Origin: Clostridia bacterium
Lineage (GTDB): Bacteria > Bacillota_A > Clostridia > Christensenellales > CAG-138
Length of the DNA: 12,287 nt
Assembly (NCBI GenBank): GCA_017553815.1
Contig: JAFZJT010000058.1
Coordinates: forward strand, 1 to 12,287
Reading direction: 5' to 3'
Shown here in pieces: positions 1 through 5,646 of this stretch (position 1 is the first letter of the stretch; each line of letters opens with the position of its first letter). A program made the translations under genes and the position numbers. A model generated the notes under the pieces. It was not told the DNA's origin. It worked only from the letters and a program-made list of their open reading frames with translations, and did no database searches.

Positions 1-462
1 GCGACCAAGTATGAGGTATACCGCACCGCCGCAGGCGGACAGTACACCCTCGTCGGTACGACCGGGGAACTCAGCTTCATCGATTACACTGAGACCGCTC
101 CTCTGACCAAGTACTACTACAAGGTCAAGGCGCTTGACAACAACGGCTTCGAGAGCGCATTCTCCACCGCTGTTACCGTTACTTCCTACGGCCTCAAGGC
201 TCCCACCAATGTGAAGGCAGCTATCAGCAACGGTATGCCCAAGATCACCTGGACGGCAGCTGCAAACGCCACCGAGTACAGGATCTACCGCGCACCACTG
301 GGTGGCACTTACACCCTTGTTGACATCGTGAGCGGCACGAGCTTCATCGACAACGGCGAGCTCAACCACGGCACCAAGTACTACTACAAGGTGATCGCGG
401 CCGATAACTACGGCTTCGAGAGCACCTTCAGCGCGGTCGTATCCGCTGTGACCCCCAAATAA
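1..462 (+). CDS. C-terminal end of a fibronectin type III repeat protein (5' end outside window)
   Basis: Frame 1 is open from the first base to TAA at 460-462, giving the last 153 residues of a longer protein. Two similar beta-sandwich repeats are visible. Shared blocks are KYEVYR / EYRIYR, YTLV, SFID and TKYYYKV followed by NGFES / YGFES, with KVKALDN matching KVIAADN. The repeat period is 267 bp (89 residues), judged from the identical AAGTACTACTAC block at 109 and again at 376. This pattern is typical of FN3 modules in large extracellular or cell-wall proteins of Gram-positive bacteria, where they act as spacers or binding modules. No sorting signal or membrane anchor follows the last repeat; the protein ends in VTPK. 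Any catalytic or anchoring domain must lie upstream of the window. The FN3 assignment is confident; the role of the whole protein is unknown. Confidence 0.85.
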   Translation, partial: ATKYEVYRTAAGGQYTLVGTTGELSFIDYTETAPLTKYYYKVKALDNNGFESAFSTAVTVTSYGLKAPTNVKAAISNGMPKITWTAAANATEYRIYRAPLGGTYTLVDIVSGTSFIDNGELNHGTKYYYKVIAADNYGFESTFSAVVSAVTPK

Positions 463-490
463 GAACCAACGCCGTATTATTCGGCAAAGT

Positions 491-526
491 AAGAACTCCG
501 CAGGGCGAGCGCCCTGCGGAGTTCTT
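491..526 (+). terminator. Perfect 17-bp hairpin terminator after the FN3 gene
   Basis: The two arms (491-507 and 510-526) are exact reverse complements separated by AG. The AAGAA/TTCTT outer pairs supply the U-rich side on either strand, so it could work in both directions. It begins 28 bp after the FN3 stop and separates that gene from the convergent pseudouridine synthase. Confidence 0.85.
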
Positions 527-656
527 GTGTGCAGCGGAAAGCGGACAAAAGCGCGATCAAAAGGCCGCAGAATGCATAAAGCAGACGGCGGCAGTTATCG
601 ATATGAAACATAGTTGGCTTTGGGCGGATGCGCTTTCGCGCCGAAGCCGCTAATTC

Positions 657-1544
657 CTATTCCTTCTCGGGAGCGTTCAAAAGGGCAAGCATGTCGCGGG
701 GAATGGGGGCTTCAAGCCCGATCCTTTTTCCACTCAGAGGATGGATGAAGCAAAGCCGCCAAGAATGCAGCGCGGGGCGCGCGATAAGGCTTTTATCCTC
801 CGTTCCGTACAGAAAATCGCCGACGAGGGGATGCTTGAGATGGGCTGTATGCACCCGTATCTGATGGGTGCGCCCGGTTTCAAGACGGAATTCAACGGCG
901 GAAACGCCGTTTTTTTCATCCAAAACCCGATATTGCGTTGCGGCGGGGCTTCCGTCTTCGCGCACCTCGCGCTTTATCGCGCTTGAAAATACCCGCGCGA
1001 TCGGCAGGTCGATCCTGCCGCTTTTTTTATCGAAAACGCCCTCGCAGATCCCGAAATAGGTTCGTTCAAAATTGCCTGTATGCAGCTTCCCGGCGAGCTT
1101 TTCATGCATAAAGCCGCTTTTGGCGATCGCCATCGCGCCCGTGGTGCCGCGGTCGAGCCTGTTCACTGGATGAAACAGTCCTGCTTTCCCGAAATAGGCG
1201 TTCACCGCTTCCTCAACGGAAACGGCGTCTTCGTCATAGCGTGAGCCGTACACCGCCGCGCCCGCGGGCTTATCGATTATCAGAATATCCTCATCCTCAA
1301 GCAGGATGGGAAACGGAAGGGGAGCGCAGCTGCTTTCATCGGGTCTCTCGCCAACGGCTGCGGAAACGACGTCGCCCGCGCAGACGCGCATATTCGTTTT
1401 CGCGCTCGCGCCGTTTAAAAATATGCAGCCCTCGCGCTTAAGTCGCGCTATCAGCCCGTTTGAAAGACGAAGCTCGCCTCGGAGTATCGCCGCGACGCTT
1501 CGTCCGGCGTCGGTTTCCTTTGCGATGTGGGAAATAATGCGCAT
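657..1544 (-). CDS. RluA-family RNA pseudouridine synthase
   Basis: This 295-residue protein is predicted to isomerise uridine to pseudouridine in rRNA or tRNA in the cytoplasm. Residues about 15-60 (RSVAAILRGELRLSNGLI, IFLNG) resemble an S4-like RNA-binding domain. The catalytic domain begins near residue 80 with LLEDEDILIIDKPAG. It contains HPVNRLDRGTTG, with the family's catalytic Asp at about residue 131, and later ETGRTHQIRVH. Length and motif order match the RluA/RluC/RluD group, but the target uridine cannot be read from sequence. The start is chosen for the AAAGGAGG Shine-Dalgarno at 1552-1559, correctly spaced from ATG at 1542-1544. It is convergent with the FN3 gene and lies downstream of the MocR gene on the same strand with 126 bp between, so it probably has its own promoter. 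Confidence 0.93.
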   Translation of the reverse strand: MRIISHIAKETDAGRSVAAILRGELRLSNGLIARLKREGCIFLNGASAKTNMRVCAGDVVSAAVGERPDESSCAPLPFPILLEDEDILIIDKPAGAAVYGSRYDEDAVSVEEAVNAYFGKAGLFHPVNRLDRGTTGAMAIAKSGFMHEKLAGKLHTGNFERTYFGICEGVFDKKSGRIDLPIARVFSSAIKREVREDGSPAATQYRVLDEKNGVSAVEFRLETGRTHQIRVHTAHLKHPLVGDFLYGTEDKSLIARPALHSWRLCFIHPLSGKRIGLEAPIPRDMLALLNAPEKE

Positions 1545-1660
1545 TTTGCAGCCTCCTTTGAGTTGGTTCTTCTTATACTAAGCACTGATTAAAAGCGGGC
1601 TTAAATTGCCGAGGAGTTTTTCGTCCTGCCGAAGTCGAACGGCAAACAGCAATCTGCCAA

Positions 1661-1676
1661 CAGTGAATATTCACTG
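1661..1676. repeat. 16-bp perfect palindrome across the MocR stop codon
   Basis: CAGTGAATATTCACTG is fully self-complementary, and the MocR TGA (read on the minus strand at 1671-1673) lies inside it. It sits where the reading frame ends earlier than in family members. It could be a protein-binding site or a scar of rearrangement; the sequence does not decide. Confidence 0.5.
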
Positions 1677-2762
1677 ATTTAAAATCAACTCCCTGCGCTT
1701 TTTCCTTCGCACCCGGTTGATATGCCGCTCGAAATCGCCGCGCGATATGAGCTCGGCGAGCACCATCTGGATATAGGTCGAGACCGTGCAGGAATAGAAG
1801 CCGATCTTTTCATCGAAAACCTCGGCGAGGTGCTTGGGGAGCACCGCGTAGCCGACGCGGAAGGCGGGGGAGATGGTCTTTGAAAAGGTGTTCATATAGA
1901 TGACGTTATCGTCCGCAGAGAGCGAAAACAGCGTTTCCTCGGGCTTTTTGGATACGGAGAATTCGGATTCGAAATCATCCTCGATTATGTATCTCTTCCC
2001 GCCCTTCCCCCATGAAAGGTATTCGTGCCGCTTGGACGCGGTGGCGGTGACGCCGCTCGGGTAGCTTCGATAGGGCGAGATATGAAGAACATCCGCGGTG
2101 CAGGCAAATAGCGCGTCGCTCCGTATGCCGTCGCGTCCGAGGGGGAGCTTGAGCGTGTTGGCGCGGTTGGCTGAATAGACCTGCTCTATCTTGTTGTAGG
2201 AGGGCGTTTCGATGGCATAGGTCTTATCGTGCCCGAGAAGACCCACCGTCAGCCCGTAGAGGTACTCCGAGCCCGCGCCTATTACTATCTGCTCCGCCCC
2301 CGCGCTTATGCCGCGGCTTCGCTTGAGATAGTCGCGGATGGCCTCGCGAAGCTCGATACAGCCCGCGTTCGGAGGGCGGCAAAGGATGGCCTCGCCGCAA
2401 TCGTTGAGCACGGTGCGCATCGCTTTTTTCAATACGGACATCGGAAATTCCGATTCCTTGGTCTCGGCGGCGCGGCGCTCGTAGGTAACGCTGACGGGTT
2501 GCGGCGCAAAGTACCCGTCGCCTGCGTTGAAGACCACGAAATAGCCGCTTCGCTCGCGCGGCTCGATATAGCCCTCGTCCGATAAAAGCGCGTAGGCGTG
2601 CTCGACCGTTACGGTGCTCACGCCCGTTTCATCAGCAAGAACGCGCTTTGAGGGCAGTTTTTCGTTTGCGCGAAACACGCCCGCAACTATATCGTCGCGG
2701 AGCAGGTAGTAGAGCTGTAGATACGCGGGAAGACCCGCTTCTTTTTTCAACTGATAGCGCAT
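1671..2762 (-). CDS. MocR-type (GntR-aminotransferase) transcriptional regulator, C-terminally short
   Basis: Residues 1-75 form a GntR-type winged helix (YLLRDDIVAGVFRANEKLPSKR, STVTVEHAYALL, GYIEPRERSGYFV). A fold-type I aminotransferase-like domain follows from about residue 100, with GAGSEYLYGL, ETPSYNK, IIEDDFESEF and NTFSKTISPAFRVGY, the PLP-binding Lys being near residue 295. MocR proteins use PLP or its adducts as an effector and often control vitamin B6 or amino-acid genes. Relatives run to roughly 450-500 residues. This one stops at 363, just after the usual FERHINRVRRKKR helix, so the small C-terminal subdomain of the aminotransferase fold is missing. I found no continuation in the other frames of the next 110 bp. 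No good Shine-Dalgarno precedes the ATG, but the start fits the family. It is divergent from an ECF S component 116 bp away, a likely target. It may be a truncated or degraded regulator. Confidence 0.85.
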   Translation of the reverse strand: MRYQLKKEAGLPAYLQLYYLLRDDIVAGVFRANEKLPSKRVLADETGVSTVTVEHAYALLSDEGYIEPRERSGYFVVFNAGDGYFAPQPVSVTYERRAAETKESEFPMSVLKKAMRTVLNDCGEAILCRPPNAGCIELREAIRDYLKRSRGISAGAEQIVIGAGSEYLYGLTVGLLGHDKTYAIETPSYNKIEQVYSANRANTLKLPLGRDGIRSDALFACTADVLHISPYRSYPSGVTATASKRHEYLSWGKGGKRYIIEDDFESEFSVSKKPEETLFSLSADDNVIYMNTFSKTISPAFRVGYAVLPKHLAEVFDEKIGFYSCTVSTYIQMVLAELISRGDFERHINRVRRKKRRELILNQ

Positions 2763-2786
2763 CTGGTCATATAAAACTTTCGATTT

Positions 2787-2817
2787 TTGATTATTTTAAT
2801 ATCATCAGTTTTATTAT
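2787..2817 (+). promoter_or_regulatory. Candidate promoter for the S-component gene in the MocR divergent region
   Basis: TTGATT at 2787-2792 and TATTAT at 2812-2817 are separated by 19 bp, longer than ideal. The whole 2763-2820 stretch is strikingly AT-rich compared with both genes, as expected for a shared divergent promoter. A TATAAT also occurs on the minus strand at 2813-2818. No clear pair of MocR half-sites was identified. Confidence 0.4.
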
Positions 2818-2829
2818 ACACTATGCTTC

Positions 2830-2851
2830 GCCGCGTTGCAATACGCGCGGC
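2830..2851 (+). promoter_or_regulatory. Leader hairpin upstream of the S-component gene
   Basis: GCCGCG (2830-2835) pairs with CGCGGC (2846-2851) across a 10-nt loop. It lies in the probable 5' untranslated region and ends 8 bp before the AAGGAG Shine-Dalgarno, so it could influence translation. It does not match a riboswitch class that I recognise. Confidence 0.3.
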
Positions 2852-2878
2852 ATCATCGAAGGAGTCGGAGCTAATAAA

Positions 2879-3391
2879 ATGCGGCGCAAAATCGATATAA
2901 GAACAAGAAATCTCGTCATGTCCGCGGTTTTCGCGGCGCTTATTTGCGCTTCGACCTTCGTTATCAAGATCCCTTCGCCGCTTCAGGGCTATATCAACCT
3001 CGGCGATTGCTTCGTTCTGCTCGCGTCGTGGCTGCTGATAAGAAGGCTCGGCGTGCTTTCCTCGGCGTTGGGCTCCGCGCTTGCCGACCTTATCGCGGGC
3101 TACGCCATCTTCGCGCCCGCGACCTTCGTTATCAAGGGGCTTATGGCGCTCGTTTGCTACCATTGCTTCAAGGCCGTCAAGAAAAACGCCAAAACGGGTC
3201 TTGCCGCGATAGTCTCGGGGATAGCGGCGGAATGCGTTATGATGCTCGGCTATTTTATCTACGAAAGCTTCCTTTACGGCATCAAGGCCGCGTCGGCGGG
3301 CATATCGTTCAACGCGATACAGGGCGCGGTCTGCATAGTACCCGCATGCCTATTGTACAATATGCTCGGCGCGAGGGTCGGCGCAAAATGA
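2879..3391 (+). CDS. ECF transporter S component (riboflavin/pyridoxine-type family)
   Basis: This 170-residue, strongly hydrophobic protein has about five to six membrane segments: residues 12-32, 42-56, 58-80, 82-98, 107-126 and 146-162. Blocks such as YINLGDCFVLLASWLL, GALxSALADLxAGYAIFAPATFVIKGLMA and a basic KKN loop are typical of the small S components that give energy-coupling-factor vitamin importers their specificity. The S component would sit in the membrane and share an EcfAAT module encoded elsewhere. The same frame is open further upstream, but ATG at 2879 is preferred: GGAG (2867-2870) and AAGGAG (2859-2864) precede it, and the translation starts with the short basic N terminus usual in the family. 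The divergent MocR regulator makes vitamin B6 or a precursor a reasonable guess for the substrate. Riboflavin, thiamine precursors and others remain possible. Confidence 0.85.
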   Translation: MRRKIDIRTRNLVMSAVFAALICASTFVIKIPSPLQGYINLGDCFVLLASWLLIRRLGVLSSALGSALADLIAGYAIFAPATFVIKGLMALVCYHCFKAVKKNAKTGLAAIVSGIAAECVMMLGYFIYESFLYGIKAASAGISFNAIQGAVCIVPACLLYNMLGARVGAK

Positions 3392-3405
3392 GCGGCGCGA
3401 AAACG

Positions 3406-3438
3406 CACCTATAACAGAAGAGATCCCGCAGGGATCTC
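3406..3438 (-). terminator. Hairpin after the truncated ung copy
   Basis: GAGATCCC (3420-3427) and GGGATCTC (3431-3438) form an 8-bp stem with a 3-nt loop. On the minus strand it is followed by the U-rich TTCTGTTAT. It corresponds in position to the terminator after the intact ung copy, though the stem sequence differs. It could also end the convergent S-component transcript. Confidence 0.5.
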
Positions 3439-3442
3439 AACC

Positions 3443-3880
3443 TCAACTATTCACTCGGGTTCATTCGGGCAACTGCCAATCTATCGGCGCTTGCCCGCTT
3501 TTTTCAAGTATTTCGTTGCATTTTGAGAAGTGCCTGCAACCGAAAAAGCCGTTGTATGCCGAAAGCGGGCTCGGATGGACGGTTTCAAGCTTAACGTGGA
3601 TCGGATTCGTTATGACCCGCGCCTTCTGCCGCGCGTTCGCTCCCCAAAGCAGGAACACGACGGGCGTTTTTTTATTGTTGAGTTCGGCGATAACGCGGTC
3701 GGTGAAGCTTTCCCAGCCGCAGCCCTTGTGGGAATTCGCCTGATGTGCGCGCACGGTCAAAACCGCGTTCAGCATGAGTACGCCCTGCTTCGCCCAATGC
3801 GTAAGCTCGCCGTGCATCGGGGGCGCAAAGCCCACATCCGAAGCAAGCTCCTTATAGATATTTTTTAAGGACGGCGGGGG
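3443..3880. repeat. Direct repeat A: ung 3' end plus downstream flank
   Basis: This segment aligns with 5206-5646 in the same orientation. By hand I counted about 31 mismatches over the 420 bp from 3461 to 3880, roughly 93% identity, plus a 3-bp indel at 3456-3460. Similarity stops sharply after the GGCGGGGG run at 3880. A further 20-bp match with two mismatches (3384-3403 against 5132-5151) suggests the related segment once reached further left. Confidence 0.9.
3461..3880 (-). pseudogene. ung: 5'-truncated uracil-DNA glycosylase
   Basis: The translation corresponds to about residues 84-223 of the intact neighbouring Ung, from PPPSLKNIYKELASDVGF to the common C terminus DWQLPE. It keeps LLWGANARQK and the HPSPLSAYNGFFGC motif. 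It lacks the first ~83 residues, including the GQDPYHG motif with the catalytic Asp. Upstream of the breakpoint the frame continues only to a TAA at about 3929-3931 and shows no Ung similarity. A GTG at 3833-3835 could serve as a start but would give an inactive fragment. Only four residues differ from the intact copy over the last 124 codons, although about 30 bases differ, so most changes are silent. The fragment therefore looks recently truncated or imported rather than long decayed. Confidence 0.88.
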
Positions 3881-3932
3881 ATTCTCCTCGTCCTCTGGCT
3901 TAAGCTGGAGCGGTTCGAGCGGAAAGTGTTAA
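3873..3932 (+). other. Possible relic C-terminal tail of another gene at the repeat breakpoint
   Basis: On the plus strand, the frame starting at the end of repeat A reads a Gly/Ser-rich tail (GGGFSSSSG, then LSWSGSSGKC) with TAA at 3930-3932. The hairpin terminator with a T5 run starts 7 bp later. Gly/Ser-rich C termini followed directly by a terminator are common at real gene ends, so this may be the last ~19 codons of a gene cut by the same rearrangement. Short open stretches of this composition can also arise by chance. Confidence 0.25.
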
Positions 3933-3938
3933 GAATAC

Positions 3939-3976
3939 AAAACGCAGCGCTTCGAAAAAACGGAGCGCTGCGTTTT
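3939..3976. terminator. Bidirectional hairpin terminator
   Basis: AAAACGCAGCGCT (3939-3951) pairs perfectly with AGCGCTGCGTTTT (3964-3976) around a 12-nt loop. The plus strand continues as T5 through 3977, and the minus strand continues as TTTTGTATTCTT. It is well placed to end the minus-strand operon of the 152- and 48-residue proteins, 105 bp after the latter's stop. Confidence 0.75.
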
Positions 3977-4081
3977 TAGCTATATCTGCCGCCGTCCGGC
4001 GGAGCGGCAAAACTGAAAAAACGATGAAAATGAACCGCCCTCGGCAGAAGCTGTCGGGGGCGGCAATCATAATGGTTTGTC

Positions 4082-4228
4082 TTAGCCTTCTTTATAATAC
4101 TTGCACTCTTTAATCTCATCGGGATCTTCATAGCGCCCAAAAAATGTGCAGTACCACTTGCAGCCCTTTTTTTCGGTGGGATCAATATGCTTGCAATTCT
4201 TACATTTGCAATAGTAATCTACCGCCAT
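4082..4228 (-). CDS. Small six-cysteine protein, function unknown
   Basis: A 48-residue ORF starts at ATG 4226-4228, behind a strong AAAGGAGG Shine-Dalgarno (about 4238-4245), and ends in TAA at 4082-4084. The protein reads MAVDYYCKCKNCKHID, a lysine-rich stretch, then GCKWYCTFFGRYEDPDEI and KECKYYKEG. Cysteines are at residues 7, 9, 12, 23, 27 and 42. The CxCxxC and CxxxC spacing suggests metal binding, most likely zinc, or disulfides, with aromatic residues clustered around them. There is no signal peptide or membrane segment. It follows the 152-residue gene by only 24 bp and is surely co-transcribed with it from the operator-controlled promoter at 4754-4782. I do not recognise a named family. 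The excellent ribosome binding site and compact operon spacing argue strongly that it is real despite its size. Confidence 0.82.
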   Translation of the reverse strand: MAVDYYCKCKNCKHIDPTEKKGCKWYCTFFGRYEDPDEIKECKYYKEG

Positions 4229-4252
4229 AGCCACGTCCTCCTTTCTACGATG

Positions 4253-4711
4253 TTACTCTATCAGCGACATGAAGCAGTCGTGAAGAATCGTGTAGTAATT
4301 GTTCTCGTCCTCAAGCTTCTGCTTGTGTCCGGTAGCCGAATTGATCAGCGATTTGAAGATTGCTCTGGTGCTGAAGCCGCTCGCCTGGTTCTCGTTGCGG
4401 ATATTCTTGCTTGCTCCAAACTGGAATACATCCAGAAATGCATAGGTGCCTTGATACTTCACTCTGATAATAAACTTGATATACTCGGGGTGCTGAGTGT
4501 TATAGAGTACCAGAACGTCCTCGCTCTGCTTGTTGAAAAGGGAGCCGGTCTTGACCGTATCTGCGTTAAACGCAATGGGAATGCCATAGCTGTCTGCCTT
4601 GTCTTGAATGTAACTCCTGATTACCTCAAGGGTAACGTTGCTTCCATCTTGAATGCGTACTCGGTCGATAAACCTGCGATCGTCGGAAAGCCAGTCTGCG
4701 CTGAGTGCCAT
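4253..4711 (-). CDS. Uncharacterised 152-residue protein of the XRE-controlled cassette
   Basis: The start is ATG 4709-4711, chosen because GGAGG (4719-4723) lies 7 bp upstream; the frame is open for another 26 codons beyond it. The product begins MALSADWLSDDRRFIDRVRIQDG. It has a probable helix near residues 27-42 (LEVIRSYIQDKADSYG), then an alternating strand-rich core (SEDVLVLYN, YIKFIIRVKYQGTYAFLDVFQFG), a basic/polar linker and a C-terminal helix (NNYYTILHDCFMSLIE). No transmembrane segment, signal peptide or catalytic motif is evident. I do not recognise the family. It is first in a two-gene operon with the six-cysteine protein and divergent from an XRE-type repressor whose operators cover its promoter. 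Its codon and base composition are more AT-rich than the flanking housekeeping genes, consistent with acquisition. Confidence 0.85.
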   Translation of the reverse strand: MALSADWLSDDRRFIDRVRIQDGSNVTLEVIRSYIQDKADSYGIPIAFNADTVKTGSLFNKQSEDVLVLYNTQHPEYIKFIIRVKYQGTYAFLDVFQFGASKNIRNENQASGFSTRAIFKSLINSATGHKQKLEDENNYYTILHDCFMSLIE

Positions 4712-4753
4712 AAAAATACCTCCATTTACGAGTGAGTTGATTGGATACATCAA

Positions 4754-4782
4754 ATTATACTCAATCTTTGAGTAAAAGTCAA
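4754..4782 (-). promoter_or_regulatory. Near-consensus promoter of the 152/48-residue operon
   Basis: On the minus strand TTGACT (4777-4782) and TATAAT (4754-4759) are separated by exactly 17 bp, 43 bp upstream of the 152-residue start codon. The spacer is almost entirely filled by one operator palindrome, so repressor binding would block polymerase directly. Confidence 0.85.
4758..4774. promoter_or_regulatory. Operator 1: TACTCA-N5-TGAGTA
   Basis: Perfect 6-bp inverted half-sites lie at 4758-4763 and 4769-4774 with a 5-bp spacer. The site falls between and partly over the -10 and -35 boxes of the minus-strand promoter. It recurs 25 bp to the right. The likely ligand is the adjacent XRE protein. 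Confidence 0.75.
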
Positions 4783-4800
4783 TACTCAAATAATGAGTAT
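4782..4800. promoter_or_regulatory. Operator 2: ATACTCA-N5-TGAGTAT
   Basis: It has the same half-sites and spacer as operator 1, extended to 7 bp per arm (4782-4788 and 4794-4800). It lies 37 bp upstream of the XRE start codon, so it probably overlaps that gene's promoter and mediates autorepression. The centre-to-centre distance to operator 1 is 25 bp, between two and two and a half helical turns. Confidence 0.75.
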
Positions 4801-4836
4801 GCTACCATCGGCATATACTTTATTTGAGGTGTTAAA

Positions 4837-5061
4837 ATGGATTATCGGGAGAGGCTCAGGCAGGTGCGCGAGGATCGCGACCTTACGCAGGCAGAGATAG
4901 GCAGGCTTTTGAACAAGTCACAGCAGGGGTATAATCATATCGAGGCGGGGCGTGCGGAGCTGAAGATAGATGATCTGAAAAAGCTTTGTCGCTTCTACGA
5001 TCTCTCGGCGGATTACCTTATCGGCTTGAGCGATGAGATGAAAACGGAAATGAAGAAATAA
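4837..5061 (+). CDS. XRE-family (Cro/CI-type) DNA-binding repressor
   Basis: This 74-residue protein is essentially a single helix-turn-helix domain. Residues 4-64 carry the family pattern: LRQVREDRDLTQAEIGRLL, NKSQQGYNHIEAGRAEL and DDLKKLCRFYDLSADYLIGL, with the recognition helix around residues 27-37. No effector or protease domain follows, so control is probably by concentration or a partner rather than self-cleavage. The start has a GAGGTG Shine-Dalgarno at 4825-4830. It is divergent from the 152-residue gene across a 125-bp AT-rich region holding two identical operators, the standard arrangement for an autoregulated repressor. Proteins of this type are common both in mobile elements and in chromosomal toxin-antitoxin or stress cassettes. 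Its own -35/-10 boxes are not clear. Confidence 0.92.
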   Translation: MDYRERLRQVREDRDLTQAEIGRLLNKSQQGYNHIEAGRAELKIDDLKKLCRFYDLSADYLIGLSDEMKTEMKK

Positions 5062-5172
5062 GCCGATTGCTGCGGGCATACCCTTTAACGCGGTGCGTGC
5101 ATGGTCTCGGCGTGTATAGTGGAGATCGACTCAAAATGAGCGAAGCGAAAAGAGCGCAGATAAAATGCGGTT

Positions 5173-5204
5173 AAAAATCGAAGAAATTCCGAAGGAATTT
5201 CTTC
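5173..5204 (-). terminator. Rho-independent terminator of ung
   Basis: GAAGAAATTCC (5180-5190) and GGAATTTCTTC (5194-5204) form a perfect 11-bp stem with a 3-nt loop. On the minus strand it is followed by GATTTTTAA. It begins 22 bp after the ung stop. The intervening CTATTCACT-type sequence is shared with the flank of the truncated copy. Confidence 0.8.
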
Positions 5205-5205
5205 A

Positions 5206-5646
5206 TCAACTATTCACTATTCGCTATCATTCGGGCAATTGCCAATCTACCGGCATTTGCCCGCTTTTTTCAAGTATTTCGTTGCATTTTGAAAAGTGGC
5301 GGCAGCCGAAAAAGCCGTTGTATGCCGAAAGCGGGCTTGGGTGTACGGTTTCAAGCTTAACGTGGATGGGATTCGTTATGACCCGCGCCTTCTGCCGCGC
5401 GTTTGCGCCCCAAAGCAGGAACACGACGGGCGTTTTTTTATTGTTGAGTTCGGCGATAACGCGGTCGGTAAACTTCTCCCAGCCGCAGCCCTTGTGGGAA
5501 TTCGCCTGATGTGCGCGCACGGTCAAAACCGCGTTCAGCATCAAAACGCCTTGCTTCGCCCAATGCGTCAGCTCGCCGTGCATCGGGGGAATGAAGCCCA
5601 CGTCCGACGCAAGCTCCTTATAGATATTCTTTAAGGAGGGCGGGGG
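5206..5646. repeat. Direct repeat B: ung 3' end plus downstream flank
   Basis: Counterpart of 3443-3880 in the same orientation, about 93% identical, offset by 1763-1766 bp. Together the copies bracket the XRE cassette. Homologous recombination between them would delete about 1.77 kb and leave one complete ung gene. Confidence 0.9.

Noticed and set aside
2648..2878. Upstream extension of the S-component frame
   Set aside because: The extension would overlap the MocR gene and the AT-rich promoter region; ATG 2879 has a Shine-Dalgarno and matches family N termini.
3461..3835. Truncated ung as a functional short protein from the GTG at 3835
   Set aside because: It lacks the DPYHG motif and catalytic Asp and shows no Shine-Dalgarno; treated as a pseudogene.
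3976..4185. 69-codon minus-strand frame overlapping the six-cysteine gene
   Set aside because: The alternative frame at 4082-4228 has a strong Shine-Dalgarno and an orderly Cys pattern; this one starts inside it without a ribosome binding site and runs through the terminator.
4187..4735. 182-codon open frame on the plus strand
   Set aside because: It lies opposite the 152-residue and six-cysteine genes, which have strong ribosome binding sites and a promoter; this frame has neither.
5130..5140. CTCA-AAA-TGAG as a third XRE operator downstream of the repressor gene
   Set aside because: Spacer is 3 bp instead of 5 and the outer bases do not match. It also lies in a segment resembling 3384-3403, so it is more likely part of the repeat flank.
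5296..5634. 112-codon plus-strand frame, with a similar one at 3530-3868
   Set aside because: Both are antisense to the two ung copies; their similarity only reflects the ung duplication.
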